The position numbers and the translations under genes are program-made. Shown here in pieces: positions 27,836 through 36,416 of a stretch of DNA of 64,000 nucleotides. The DNA comes from Streptomyces tanashiensis (GTDB taxonomy: Bacteria > Actinomycetota > Actinomycetes > Streptomycetales > Streptomycetaceae): contig NZ_BMRZ01000002.1 of the NCBI RefSeq assembly GCF_014648895.1, positions 558,001 to 622,000 of the forward strand, in the 5' to 3' direction. Positions within the stretch are counted from its first letter, which is position 1, and each line of letters opens with the position of its first letter. The notes under the pieces were generated by a model. That model was not told the DNA's origin and searched no databases. It was given only the letters and a program-made list of their open reading frames with translations.

Positions 27836-28216
27836 ATGTCCAAGAAGTGGCTTACTCTCCTGGCCGTACCCGCCCTCCTGGTGGGCATCGCCACTCCGGC
27901 CTCGGCTACGGACCAGGCCGTATACCTCTACAGTGGCGGCAAGCTCGCGGGAGCTCTGCACTTCTACGACGACGGCGATGACTTCGGCCTCTTTGATTAC
28001 CTTGCCGACGGTCACGGTGTGCGTGCCTATGTAGAAAAGAGCGAGTCGCCGTGGGCCTCCTGGTATAACGGCAAGGGGGCTGACGCCGGCGGTGTCTACA
28101 AGACCGACGGAAACCTCTACAGCATCTACACGTACAAGATGCGAGTGTGCACGGTGGATGGCGCCTCGGACACGACTCCGGTTGCCTGCTCCGAATGGGA
28201 GTACATTTACGAATAG
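27836..28216 (+). CDS. Small secreted protein, twin 2
   Basis: A 126-aa paralogue of the gene at 26551 with the same 24-residue signal peptide. The mature protein begins TDQAVYLYSGGKLAGALHFYDD and shares YNGKGADAGGVYKTDGNLYSI, KMRVCTVDGASDTT and a final CSEWEYIYE. Its variable patch (EKSESPWAS) replaces the longer patch of twin 1. The ribosome-binding site is AAGGGTG. The function is unknown; two secreted alleles with a conserved leader and one divergent surface patch could reflect gene conversion plus diversification. Confidence 0.8.
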   Translation: MSKKWLTLLAVPALLVGIATPASATDQAVYLYSGGKLAGALHFYDDGDDFGLFDYLADGHGVRAYVEKSESPWASWYNGKGADAGGVYKTDGNLYSIYTYKMRVCTVDGASDTTPVACSEWEYIYE

Positions 28217-28860
28217 TCCCTGATCTCGGTATCGTCGATTTCGTACCCAGGCCCGCAACGCCGACTCGGGGGCGGCCCGGTGGGGGCACAGGCTCCCGGG
28301 CCCCTGGGTACGGATCGTGCTGGGCCTGGCCCCTCTGCGTGGGCATCTGCGAGGCAGGCCGGCCATCGGTGCGGCAGCAGATACGCAGTCAGGCCTGTGC
28401 CCGCCGGGTGGTGGGCACGCCCGGCCACAGGTGTACGGCGGGGCGGGTGTCGGGTGGCCCGCGTACCGGCACATCGGCCCCGTCCGCCTAGCCTCCCGCG
28501 TCGCGAACCCGAAGGTGATCGATGCCCGCGGCACCCTAACCGCCGACGACTGGCGCGACGCCCGGATGGCAGCTCGACTGGCGCGCCGCGACCGTCTTCC
28601 GCTGGAAGGACCACTACGGGTGGCCCCGCATCAGCAACGCCGGCATCGCCCGATAGGCCAGGGCCGACCGGTCCAGCACCCTTGACCGAGTCCCGAAGGG
28701 GAGAACAGGGACTTCCCGCTCCCTGGCCTTGGAGCGGCCCACGGGCTCGCGTCTGCACGTCGATCCGGTGTGGGTATCCGTGCAGCCACCCACCTGACCC
28801 ATCCGGTCCCGCCCCATCACTGCCACCCCAGCCGAGACACGGCCCTGGCGGGCGCCCATC
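28217..28860. other. Gene-poor stretch with a possible frameshifted remnant
   Basis: No intact gene. Around 28500-28655 on the plus strand two frames read ANPKVIDARGTLTADDWRDA and then, shifted, QLDWRAATVFRWKDHYGWPR with a stop. This looks like a decayed coding sequence, but I cannot name it. Confidence 0.35.
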
Positions 28861-28861
28861 G

Positions 28862-28890
28862 GACCAAGATCCGGACCATTTCCGGACCAG
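28862..28890 (+). repeat. Arm-like repeat before att copy 2
   Basis: GACCAAGATCCGGACCATTT followed by CCGGACCAG. Closely related copies are at 41483, 57228 and 60173; the first two precede att copies by 60-90 bases, as here. Confidence 0.7.
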
Positions 28891-28950
28891 CCCCCGCCAC
28901 AGAGCCGCACCTACTGCCGTTTCACAAGGTCAGCATGGGTGCAGTTGCTG

Positions 28951-29050
28951 TACCACCAGCAGACGAAGAACCTGCTGGTCAGCTACCCGCCGAAGAAGCT
29001 CGGCTCTTCTGGAGCCACAGAAAGAGGGGCCTGCGGGAGATTCTCCCGCT
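28951..29050 (+). repeat. att-like copy 2
   Basis: TACCACCAGCAGACGAAGAA, then codons for NLLVSYPPKKLG, then a diverged end (GCTCTTCTGGAGCC) and a new hairpin GCGGGAGA/TCTCCCGC near 29032-29049. Synonymous changes (CTGCTGGTCAGC) match copy 3 rather than the native copy 1. Confidence 0.75.
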
Positions 29051-29146
29051 CGGCCAGGCGCGCGAGCGTCGACCGGACCCGGGAGTTCCGGGCCGGGTCG
29101 ACGCTCGCGCCGGTCATGCGGTCACACGCGTCATGCGCGCGGTGGG

Positions 29147-32100
29147 TCAGCGGCGTAGCTTCAGGCGGTGCACCCCGCCGTCGACCGTGCCGACGTAGAG
29201 CGTGCGGCCGTCGGGGGCGGCGGCCAGCCGCGTGGTGTCGGTGTTCTGCAGGCCGCTTGAGATGTTCTCCCATGTGAGGCCGTGGTCGGTGCTGCGCAGT
29301 ACACCCCGGCCGCCCTGGACGAGTCCGGACTCCCTGGAGCCGGCGGTGGCCGCGTAGAGCGCTCCGTTCACCCGCAGCAGGTCCGCGACGTGGAGCGCGA
29401 GCGGGCCGGTGTCGGCGGTGCGGAAGGTCCTGCCGTCATCGGTGCTGACCCGGACGGACGATCCGCCGACGACCAGGCGTCGGCCATCCATCACGATCGC
29501 GGAGACGGGGCCCTCGGCGACCTTGGTCTTGGTGACGCCGCCGTCGTCCGAGCGGTAGAGGCCCGAAGCGTTGCCGAGCCAGAGGCGCCGCGGGTCGCGC
29601 GGGTCACCGGCCATGGCATCGAAGGACCTCTCGTGGAAGAGGTTCTTCCACGTCCTGCCGCCGTCGGACGTCGCGAACAGCCCGTCGCCGAAAATGCTCC
29701 TGAAGCTGATCGCCACCCGGTCCGGGTCGGCCGGGTGGACCAGGATCGAGGTCGGTATCTCCGACGACGTGCCCTTCACCTGCCAGGTCCGGCCGGCGTC
29801 ACCGCTGCGGGAGACCTCGAAGAGCCCGGTCGCGGTGCGCCGGACCTGCCACACCACCTTGGTGTCCTCGGGCGACACGGCGATGTGCGAGGTGAGGCGA
29901 CCGGTCCTGCCCTCCGCCCCGGACTGGCCCCACTCGGGGCCGGCGACAGGGATCGCGGTGCGGTAGGTGCCGCTCACCGTTCCGGCGAGCAGCTGGTCGC
30001 CGCCGGCCGCGAGGGCGAAGGTGGTCAGGCCCTGGACGCCGATCCTCCGGTATCCGGTGCCGTCGGCGGAGCCGCGGTACAGGCCGTCCTGTTCGCTGGA
30101 GACGGTCACCGAGCCGTCGGCCCAGCGGTCGTAGTCCATCGCGATGGCGGCCTTCGAGGGGGCGGGCACGGGCTTCCAGGTCTTGCCGTGGTCGTGGCTC
30201 ACCTGCCCGGCGCCGAACAGCGCGCGCAGGTACAGATCGCCACCGGAGGCGGACAGTCCGTTGCCGCCCTCCGCCAGGGACAGCAGGGTGGACCAGGTGC
30301 GGCCCTTGTCGTAGGAGCCGCGGACGCCCGTACCGGGGACGTAGGCCGCCACCACGGTGGAGTCGGCCGCCATGCCGCGCACGGTGTTCACGGGCTCGTC
30401 GAGAACGAGGTGCGCCGTACCGGGGTCTCCCTTGCCGACGCCGTCGATCCGCCAGACGCCGTCGAAGGTCGCCAGGTACAGGGTGTCGCCCACGAGGGTC
30501 GCCTCGCGGACGTCACCGGTCACGCCGGTGGGGTACGTCGCCCAGCTGTCGCCCGCGTCCGTGCTGACCAGCAGTGTGCCGTCGACGATCGCGGCGAGGG
30601 TACGGGTCTGCTCGTCCGCGACGAACTCGTCGATGTGCGCGTCGGGCACGTCGAGCTTGCGCCAGGTGCGGCCGTTGTCGTCGGTACGCAGGATCGTGCC
30701 CCGGCGGGTGGGGTCGGCGGCCGTGTTCACGGCGTACCACCAGCGATCGGGGCGGCGGGCGTCGACCACGACCGCTCCGGTGCCGTTGCCGTCGGCGATC
30801 GGCAGCCTGCCCACCTGGCGCCAGTTGGCGCCGCCGTCGGTGGTCAGCCAGGGGGCGGCCTTCCGGAACTGGGTCACGACGGCCTGCTTCGGCCGGGCGG
30901 GCGAGAGCGCGACGTGACCGGCCTCGCTGTTCGGGCCGATGGGCTCCCAGCGGTTGCCGCGGCTGTCCGCGGGGGTGACCTCGAAGGCGCCGGTTCCGGT
31001 GATCCGCCGGCCGTCGGTGGTCGTGGCCCGCACGGCCAACCGGTAGGCGCCGGCCGCCTTCCCGGTCACGTCGGCCTGGTAGTACCCGGCGCCGTTCATG
31101 GTGGTGGGCAGGGTGTAGGCCTTGCCGTGCGGCGGCGTGACCCTGATCTCCGGCGGCGCGTTCAGGGCGGCCGGGGCGGCGATGTGCACGGTGGAGCGGC
31201 CGTCGCTCGGGTCGGGGGACGCCTGGACGACCAGGTGCCGGACGACGAGCAGGTACGGCACCCGGAGGGCCGGGCCTCGCACGGGGGTGGCCGTGATCCG
31301 GCCGCTGATCTCCGTGTCGGTGGCCGGGCGGTCTGCACGCAGGGTGACGTCGACGGTTGCCGACCCCTCGGCAGGGACGGTCACACGCGGCGGAGACACG
31401 GCGGTGGGCCCGGTACTGCTGAGGGTGACGGTCAGCGGTGTCCTGCCGGGGTTGGCCAGGCGCACCTGCGCGGTGCCGCCGACGGTCCTGTCCGCCAGGT
31501 CGGCGAGGCCGAACGACACGGTCGTCGGGGAGGCGCTGAGGGTGGCCGACGCTGCGGCGGCCACGTCGAGCCGTCCGTTGCCCTGGGCGGTGGGGCCGGT
31601 GCCGGCGAGCTGCTTCGCGGTGCCGACCAGTGCGGACCTGATCTCTTCGGGGTCCTGGTCCGGGCGCAGTTGGCGCAGCAGGGCGGCGGCTCCGGCGACG
31701 TGCGGGCTCGCCATCGAGGTGCCCGACATGCGGTAGACACCGGGTGCGTACATCGAGGTGGGGATGGTGGAGCGGATCTCCACGCCGGGTGCGACCAGGT
31801 CGGGCTTGAGGCCGAAGCCGGTGCCGGGTCCGCGCGCCGAGAACGAGGCGATCTGGTCGGTGGAGTCGGTGCCGCGCAGGGTGACGGACACCTTCCCGGC
31901 GGCCAGTTCGCGGCTCAGCTGGGCGTACTGGGTCGTGTCGATGCCCATGACGACCAGGCGGTCCATGCGCAGCGAGTCGCCGGAGGCGGCGGTCCGGGTG
32001 AGGTCGGGGCGGGCGGGGGTGGTCGTGGCGCCGACCGTTCCCGGGGTGGCGGCGAGCACGGGTCCGCCCCCGGCCGGAAGGCCGCCGAGCACTGCGAGCG

Positions 32101-33370
32101 CGCCGCGCTCTTCGGCTTCGCGCGCCCAGTCGATGTCGCTCTGGCTCAGGACATCCGTACTGGGCGCGACGAGGATGTCGGCCCGCAGGATCTTGCCCCG
32201 TACGTCACCGACCCGCTTCCAGTCCTCGGCCGTGCCCGCGCCGACGTCCACGAGCGGCGCGGTGACCGGTTCCCGAGGCGGGTTCGCGGACAGGACGCCC
32301 CGGTACGTCTGGATCAGCTCGGGCTCCTTGCCCGCCAGGTACGCGCTGGGTATCCGCAGCCCGCTGGTGGAGGCGCCGACCGCGATGACGCCGTCGGCCG
32401 ACGCCGGAGTGTTGACGGTGCCGCTGCCGGGACCTTCGTTGCCGGCCGCGGCGACGACGACCACTCCGGCCCGCACGGCGGCGGTCGCCGCGCGGCCCAG
32501 CGGGTCGGTGCCGTCACCGGGGCCGCCGAGGCTCATGTTGATGACGTCGGCCCGCTGGGGGTTGGCGGGGTCGGCCGCCGCCTCGATGCCGGCGATGATG
32601 TCGGAGGTGTAGCCGCTGCCGTCGGCACCGATGACCTTGTAGGCCAGCAGGCGCGCGTCGGGCGCCATGCCGGTGACGCCTCCCTTCCTGACCGCCTTGC
32701 CCGCGATGATGCCCGCGACGTGGGTGCCGTGACCGTTGTCGTCCATCGGGTCGTCGTCGCCGTTGGCGAAGTCGAAGCCGCCGACGACCTTGTGCCCCTT
32801 GCCGAAGCCACCGCCCAGGTCGGGGTGGCCGTAGTCCACGCCACTGTCCAGGACCGCCACCACGGTGCCCTTGCCGGTGACCTTCACACCGGCCGGGGCC
32901 TCGCGCTTCCAGACCTCGGGCGCACCGGTGAGCGGAACGCTGATGTCCGTGCGCACCTGTATCCGGGTGTCGGGCCGGACGGCGACGACGCCCGGCAGCG
33001 CGGCCAGCCGCGCCGTCTCGGAGGCGGGCACCGTCATCGCCACGGCGTTGACGAGCAGGCCGAGTCTGCGGGGCGAGGCGGGGTGCAGTCCGGCTTTCCC
33101 CACCGTCCTGACGAAGGCGTCCTGCCGTGCCGCCAGGGCCCGTCGGGCATCGCCGACGGCGGAGGCGGTGCCGGCGGTCAGGGAGGTGAGCGAGCCGCCT
33201 GGGGCGGCTGCCACGGCTGCGTCTCCGGACAGCTCGACGATGACCCGCTGGTTCGGGTCGGGTGACTTCGCGGTCGCGGTGCCGGGTGTCGCGGTGAGCG
33301 TCCCGGCCAGCGCCACGGTGGTGACCGTGGCCGCCGCCAGGCGTCGGCTTCTTCGTGGGTTCTTGGCCAT
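29147..33370 (-). CDS. Secreted subtilisin-family protease with C-terminal BNR/sortilin-like propeller
   Basis: A 1407-aa protein with a signal peptide (cleaved after TATA, ~35 aa), an I9-like propeptide to ~residue 150 and an S8 catalytic domain: VVAVLDSGVDYGHPDL (Asp ~175), DNGHGTHVAGIIAG (His ~214) and SGTSMASPHVAG (Ser ~552). A PA-type insertion (about residues 360-500) lies before the Ser. Beta-sandwich-like domains run to ~790. About ten BNR-like blades follow (TDGGANWRQV, TDDNGRTWRKL, YDKGRTWSTL, SHDHGKTWKPV, SDGGRTWKNL, STDHGLTWENI). It is probably an extracellular protease with a binding propeller. It is divergent from a regulator at 33462. Confidence 0.92.
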   Translation of the reverse strand: MAKNPRRSRRLAAATVTTVALAGTLTATPGTATAKSPDPNQRVIVELSGDAAVAAAPGGSLTSLTAGTASAVGDARRALAARQDAFVRTVGKAGLHPASPRRLGLLVNAVAMTVPASETARLAALPGVVAVRPDTRIQVRTDISVPLTGAPEVWKREAPAGVKVTGKGTVVAVLDSGVDYGHPDLGGGFGKGHKVVGGFDFANGDDDPMDDNGHGTHVAGIIAGKAVRKGGVTGMAPDARLLAYKVIGADGSGYTSDIIAGIEAAADPANPQRADVINMSLGGPGDGTDPLGRAATAAVRAGVVVVAAAGNEGPGSGTVNTPASADGVIAVGASTSGLRIPSAYLAGKEPELIQTYRGVLSANPPREPVTAPLVDVGAGTAEDWKRVGDVRGKILRADILVAPSTDVLSQSDIDWAREAEERGALAVLGGLPAGGGPVLAATPGTVGATTTPARPDLTRTAASGDSLRMDRLVVMGIDTTQYAQLSRELAAGKVSVTLRGTDSTDQIASFSARGPGTGFGLKPDLVAPGVEIRSTIPTSMYAPGVYRMSGTSMASPHVAGAAALLRQLRPDQDPEEIRSALVGTAKQLAGTGPTAQGNGRLDVAAAASATLSASPTTVSFGLADLADRTVGGTAQVRLANPGRTPLTVTLSSTGPTAVSPPRVTVPAEGSATVDVTLRADRPATDTEISGRITATPVRGPALRVPYLLVVRHLVVQASPDPSDGRSTVHIAAPAALNAPPEIRVTPPHGKAYTLPTTMNGAGYYQADVTGKAAGAYRLAVRATTTDGRRITGTGAFEVTPADSRGNRWEPIGPNSEAGHVALSPARPKQAVVTQFRKAAPWLTTDGGANWRQVGRLPIADGNGTGAVVVDARRPDRWWYAVNTAADPTRRGTILRTDDNGRTWRKLDVPDAHIDEFVADEQTRTLAAIVDGTLLVSTDAGDSWATYPTGVTGDVREATLVGDTLYLATFDGVWRIDGVGKGDPGTAHLVLDEPVNTVRGMAADSTVVAAYVPGTGVRGSYDKGRTWSTLLSLAEGGNGLSASGGDLYLRALFGAGQVSHDHGKTWKPVPAPSKAAIAMDYDRWADGSVTVSSEQDGLYRGSADGTGYRRIGVQGLTTFALAAGGDQLLAGTVSGTYRTAIPVAGPEWGQSGAEGRTGRLTSHIAVSPEDTKVVWQVRRTATGLFEVSRSGDAGRTWQVKGTSSEIPTSILVHPADPDRVAISFRSIFGDGLFATSDGGRTWKNLFHERSFDAMAGDPRDPRRLWLGNASGLYRSDDGGVTKTKVAEGPVSAIVMDGRRLVVGGSSVRVSTDDGRTFRTADTGPLALHVADLLRVNGALYAATAGSRESGLVQGGRGVLRSTDHGLTWENISSGLQNTDTTRLAAAPDGRTLYVGTVDGGVHRLKLRR

Positions 33371-33431
33371 GGGCAGAAGTCCTAGCGCCGAAGTCACGCT
33401 CCGTACAACGGATCTTGGCGGCCCATTGCTG

Positions 33432-33446
33432 CACTTGGCACAAGTG
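33432..33446. promoter_or_regulatory. Dyad operator candidate between protease and regulator
   Basis: CACTTG-GCA-CAAGTG, a perfect 6-bp dyad, sits in the 91-base divergent gap, 16 bases before the regulator start. An outer GCCCA/TGGGC pair surrounds it. A plausible binding site for the adjacent regulator; inference only. Confidence 0.45.
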
Positions 33447-33461
33447 GGCCAGGATCCGCAC

Positions 33462-34415
33462 ATGACGAACGAGCTCACCGCGGCAGGCATCGATCCGTTC
33501 GACGAGAGCGTCTACCGGGCTGTGTTGACACGGCGTACGGCGGCCCCGGCCGAGCTCGCCGCCGACCTGGGCTGCTCCCCTCTCCGCGTCGCCAGGGCAC
33601 TGGACCGACTGCACGACCACGGCCTGGTCGGGCGGCTCGCGGGCGTCCGACGCCGGTACGCGGCGATCGAGCCGGGAGCCGCGGTCGAGTCACTGGTGCG
33701 AACCAGGACCGCGGAGTTGGACCGGGTCCGTTCGGCGGCGGGCGAGCTGTCCCGCCTCTTCGCGGCGGCCCAGGCCGGCACCGCCGGGGAGGACGAGGTG
33801 GAGATCACCACCGGCCGCGAGGCGCTCGGTCGCTGGTTCGTCCGCCTCCAACAGGAGGCGCGCGAGGACGTCATGACACTGGATCGGCCGCCGTACGCGC
33901 TGACCACGTCCAACCCGGTGGAGAGCAACGCGCTGGGGCGCGGGGTGCGCTACCGCGCGGTCTACGCCCCCGAGGCGCTGGAGTGGCCGGGGGTGCTCGA
34001 GGACATCCGAGGACTCGTGAGCCGTGGCGAGCAGGCCCGGGTGATGCCGGGCCTGCGGATCAAACTGGCCATCGCGGACCGCCGGCTGGCGCTGATGCCG
34101 CTCTCCCTGGACCTCGATGGCGTGCGCGCCGCGGTCATCCGCCCCTCCACGCTGCTGGACGCCCTCACCGACTACTGGGAACTGTGCTGGAAACAGGCCC
34201 TGCCGCTCGACGCCCCCGCCCAGGACCCGCTCGGCGAGGAGGACCGTCTGGTGCTCACCCTGCTGGTCAGCGGCCTCAAGGACGAGGCCATAGCCCGCCA
34301 GCTCGGCTGGTCGGTCCGCACCATGCGCCGGCGCATGAGCCGCCTCCACGACCTTCTGGGCGCGGTGAACCGCTTCCAGGCCGGTGTCGTCGCGGCACGC
34401 CGCGGCTGGATCTGA
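33462..34415 (+). CDS. TrmB-like/LuxR-type transcriptional regulator
   Basis: A 317-aa regulator. An N-terminal winged helix (DESVYRAVLTRRTAAPAELAADLGCSPLRVARALDRLHDHGLV) resembles TrmB. A central ligand-like region contains REALGRWFVRLQQEAREDVMTLDRPPY. A C-terminal LuxR-type HTH (LGEEDRLVLTLLVSGLKDEAIARQLGWSVRTMRRRMSRLHDLLGA) ends the protein. It is divergent from the protease at 29147-33370, which it probably controls. The ATG at 33462 begins the family-like sequence; the longer upstream frame overlaps the divergent gene. Confidence 0.85.
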   Translation: MTNELTAAGIDPFDESVYRAVLTRRTAAPAELAADLGCSPLRVARALDRLHDHGLVGRLAGVRRRYAAIEPGAAVESLVRTRTAELDRVRSAAGELSRLFAAAQAGTAGEDEVEITTGREALGRWFVRLQQEAREDVMTLDRPPYALTTSNPVESNALGRGVRYRAVYAPEALEWPGVLEDIRGLVSRGEQARVMPGLRIKLAIADRRLALMPLSLDLDGVRAAVIRPSTLLDALTDYWELCWKQALPLDAPAQDPLGEEDRLVLTLLVSGLKDEAIARQLGWSVRTMRRRMSRLHDLLGAVNRFQAGVVAARRGWI

Positions 34416-34465
34416 CCCACCGTCGAGCCGGGGCCGATCTCGCTGGTCAGCGTGGGGTCATCGGC

Positions 34466-34580
34466 TGCACCACCAGCGGACGAAGAACCTGCTGGTCAGC
34501 TACTCGCCGAAGAAGCTCGGGTTCTTCTAGGGACACAAAAGGAGACGCCTGACCTGGGCTTTCACCGGTCAGGCGCCTCT
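34466..34580 (+). repeat. att-like copy 3
   Basis: CACCACCAGCGGACGAAGAA, then intact codons for [18 protein letters not shown], GGGACACAAAAGGAG and the hairpin GCCTGACC...GGTCAGGC (34547-34574). It keeps the ALDH stop codon exactly. The codon choice AACCTGCTGGTCAGC differs from copies 1 and 4 without changing the protein. Confidence 0.85.
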
Positions 34581-34650
34581 CGCTGACACCGCACAGGGAG
34601 GGAGCTCGTTTGCGCCGAAACTCCCAGTTCGTCCCACCGGTTTCCCACCC

Positions 34651-34692
34651 CTGACCAGCACTTCCGGACCAGTCACGGACCAAACTCCGGAC
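34651..34692. repeat. Arm-like repeat inside island C, left end
   Basis: CTGACCAGCACTTCCGGACC and then CACGGACCAAACTCCGGA, between att copy 3 and the integrase stop. Equivalent in position and wording to 25504-25540. Confidence 0.5.
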
Positions 34693-34938
34693 TCACCGCT
34701 CAGGTGCCTGGCCCCGGCTGACACGGTCCCACTCCTCCATGGACTTCTCGTTGAGGCGGTTGGCCTGCGCTCGCACGCCGTCCAGGAACTTGGCGTAGTG
34801 CCGGAAGAGGTCGCCGAGGAGGACGTCGTGGGAGCCGCGCACCCACTCGGCCCCGGCGAGTCCGCAGGGACTGAGGTGCCACCTCGGCAGGGCTGCTGAC
34901 CTCAGAACGGCGCACCTCTTCTCCCGAGGGCAAGCCAA
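34693..34938 (-). pseudogene. Tyrosine integrase C-terminal remnant retaining catalytic Tyr
   Basis: The minus strand reads ...DLFRHYAKFLDGVRAQANRL, then NEKSMEEWDRVSRGQAPER-stop, the C terminus of a streptomycete phage-type integrase with the nucleophilic Tyr in RHYAKF. Upstream sequence loses the frame and the Arg-Lys-His-Arg part is missing. The ending is nearly the same as that of the remnant at 25384 (EWDRVSRG), so both islands carried the same integrase type. Confidence 0.7.
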
Positions 34939-35190
34939 CGGCGGTCAGGCTCCGGCCGGCGTCACGGCCTCCGTCAGAGCGAGTGGGGCCGGGATGTACC
35001 CGCTCGGCCGACCGCCGCCCAGCAAGGGCTCTCTCCGAGAAATGCCACGTTTGTGAGACGGTTCGAAGAAGCCCGACCCGTGCCACGAAGTGCGAGACCC
35101 TACAAACGGCACCGTATTCTCAGCGTCGATTGCGTACACGGGCCATAGTGGATCGCTCGCGGACTCGGTCGTGGACGGTCGAAGTATGCG
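34939..35190. other. Intergenic region beyond the integrase remnant
   Basis: No gene supported. It probably holds further scrambled integrase sequence; I see no promoter motif or repeat that I can name. Confidence 0.3.
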
Positions 35191-36330
35191 TCAGCTGACC
35201 CGAAGACCGACCGCCAGCGTCAGTTCAAGGACCCGATGCGGCGATGCGAGATCCGGAAACAGCTCCCGCAGCTGCGACATCCGGTACCGGACGGTCTGGG
35301 GATGGACGAACAACGCCGCCGCCACCTCGTCCCGCCTGCCCTGGTGCAGCAGCCACTCCCGCAACGTCTCCTCCAGCCGCCGTGCGGTCGCGACAGACAA
35401 GGTCCGCAACGGTGCGAGGGCTCGGGCACGCAGGTCTGCGAACGCGTCCACGTCGGCGCTCAGCACCAGCTCGGGCAGGTGGTCCTCGGTGTCGCGAATA
35501 TCAGGGGAGAGGGAGCGCGCGCGTACGGCGCGTGCGTACGAGGCGGACGCACGAGTCCATGGCCGGGCCGGGCCGACCACGGCGGTGCGGTCGGTCAGCT
35601 GCCGCAAGAGATGTGACCGGTCGGCATCGGGGACGAGCAGCACACCGAAGGCGTCCGGCAGATCGTCGAGGACGAGGGTGCTCGGGTCGAGCGCGCGGTA
35701 GGCAGGCCGAGCCTGGGCGGCGGGCAGCAGAACCGCGGTCAGCGAAACCGGAGGCTGCCACCCGGCCCGTTGAACAGAGGCCAGCAACACGTCCGGGCTC
35801 GCGCCGGCGAGGAGGTCGCGGGCCAGGTGTTCCAGGTGGCGCTCGTGGGCCCTGCCCCGGGCGGCCAGTTCGTCGGCGTGGCCCGCGGCGCTCGCGGCGG
35901 AGAGCTCGTCGATGTAGGCGAAGGTCAGCTCGGCGAACTTGGCGACCTCGGCGGCGGGCAGGCCTGCGGGTACTGCACCCGCTGCCAGGCATCGCCAGGC
36001 CACGCGGGCGCCGACGCGGTATGCGCTGAGCAGGGCGTCCATCGAACGGCCGGATCGCACCTCGCCGCGGCCCAGCTCGTAGGCTGCGTCACCGGCGTCG
36101 CCGCCTGTGGCGTTCCCGCTCGCGAGGTCCAGGTAGTGCCCCAGGGCGGTGCGGACGGCTCGGCGGATGGTGCCGCCCATGCGGCCCGAAAGGGCGTTGG
36201 CGTAGGGAGGGACCTCGTCGATGATCGCCTGGACGACCTCGTCGGCGGTGGTCTTCAGCGCGGCCCGAAGTGCGGTGACCGTCGTCTCATCCAGGGCCAG
36301 TTCGGTGACCCTCCGGATTGGATGGCTCAT
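35191..36330 (-). CDS. PucR/CdaR-type helix-turn-helix regulator
   Basis: A 379-aa regulator. The N-terminal two-thirds include a conserved sensing region (ELGRGEVRSGRSMDALLSAYRVGARVAWR; FAYIDELSAASAAGHADELA). The C terminus has the PucR-family HTH: RRLEETLREWLLHQGRRDEVAAALFVHPQTVRYRMSQLRELF. It is divergent from the reductase-desaturase operon at 36417, with 86 bases between. In actinobacteria such regulators often flank desaturase operons. The activating signal is unknown, perhaps fatty acids. Confidence 0.88.
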   Translation of the reverse strand: MSHPIRRVTELALDETTVTALRAALKTTADEVVQAIIDEVPPYANALSGRMGGTIRRAVRTALGHYLDLASGNATGGDAGDAAYELGRGEVRSGRSMDALLSAYRVGARVAWRCLAAGAVPAGLPAAEVAKFAELTFAYIDELSAASAAGHADELAARGRAHERHLEHLARDLLAGASPDVLLASVQRAGWQPPVSLTAVLLPAAQARPAYRALDPSTLVLDDLPDAFGVLLVPDADRSHLLRQLTDRTAVVGPARPWTRASASYARAVRARSLSPDIRDTEDHLPELVLSADVDAFADLRARALAPLRTLSVATARRLEETLREWLLHQGRRDEVAAALFVHPQTVRYRMSQLRELFPDLASPHRVLELTLAVGLRVS

Positions 36331-36369
36331 GCTTTATTCCCTGCGAACAATTCAGCCGACCAGATTTAC

Positions 36370-36385
36370 GTCCTACGGTCAGGAC
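36370..36385. promoter_or_regulatory. Dyad in regulator/desaturase divergent region
   Basis: GTCCT-ACGGTC-AGGAC, flanked by the direct repeat TTTACG on both sides, lies 31 bases before the reductase ATG. A candidate binding site for the PucR-type regulator. Confidence 0.4.
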
Positions 36386-36416
36386 TTTACGCCCTGAGGC
36401 GCAGCAAGCTGGAGTC

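Larger units (their letters stand above)
26551..28216. repeat. Large inverted repeat carrying the twin secreted-protein genes
   Basis: Left arm 26551-~27205 and right arm ~27575-28216 are reverse complements over the coding regions, the ribosome-binding sites and at least 230 bases of leader. Examples are CACGTGGGACATGATGGAAGG at left against its complement at right, and the mirrored GATCATTTTCATG/ATGATCTTTGCCG stretch. The ~370-base centre (27206-27574) is unique and shows no convincing gene. Confidence 0.85.
25384..28950. mobile_element. Island A: between att copies 1 and 2
   Basis: Bounded by the ALDH 3' end (copy 1) and by copy 2 at 28951. It has a decayed tyrosine integrase next to copy 1, an arm-like repeat just before copy 2, and two paralogous secreted-protein genes as the only clear cargo. 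Base composition is visibly less GC-rich around 26950-27850 than in the flanking chromosome. The extent is inferred from the repeats. Confidence 0.6.

Noticed and set aside
29282..33265. A 1327-codon open frame on the plus strand
   Set aside because: Entirely antisense to the subtilisin-propeller gene, with no family-like motif; an artefact of GC-rich third positions.
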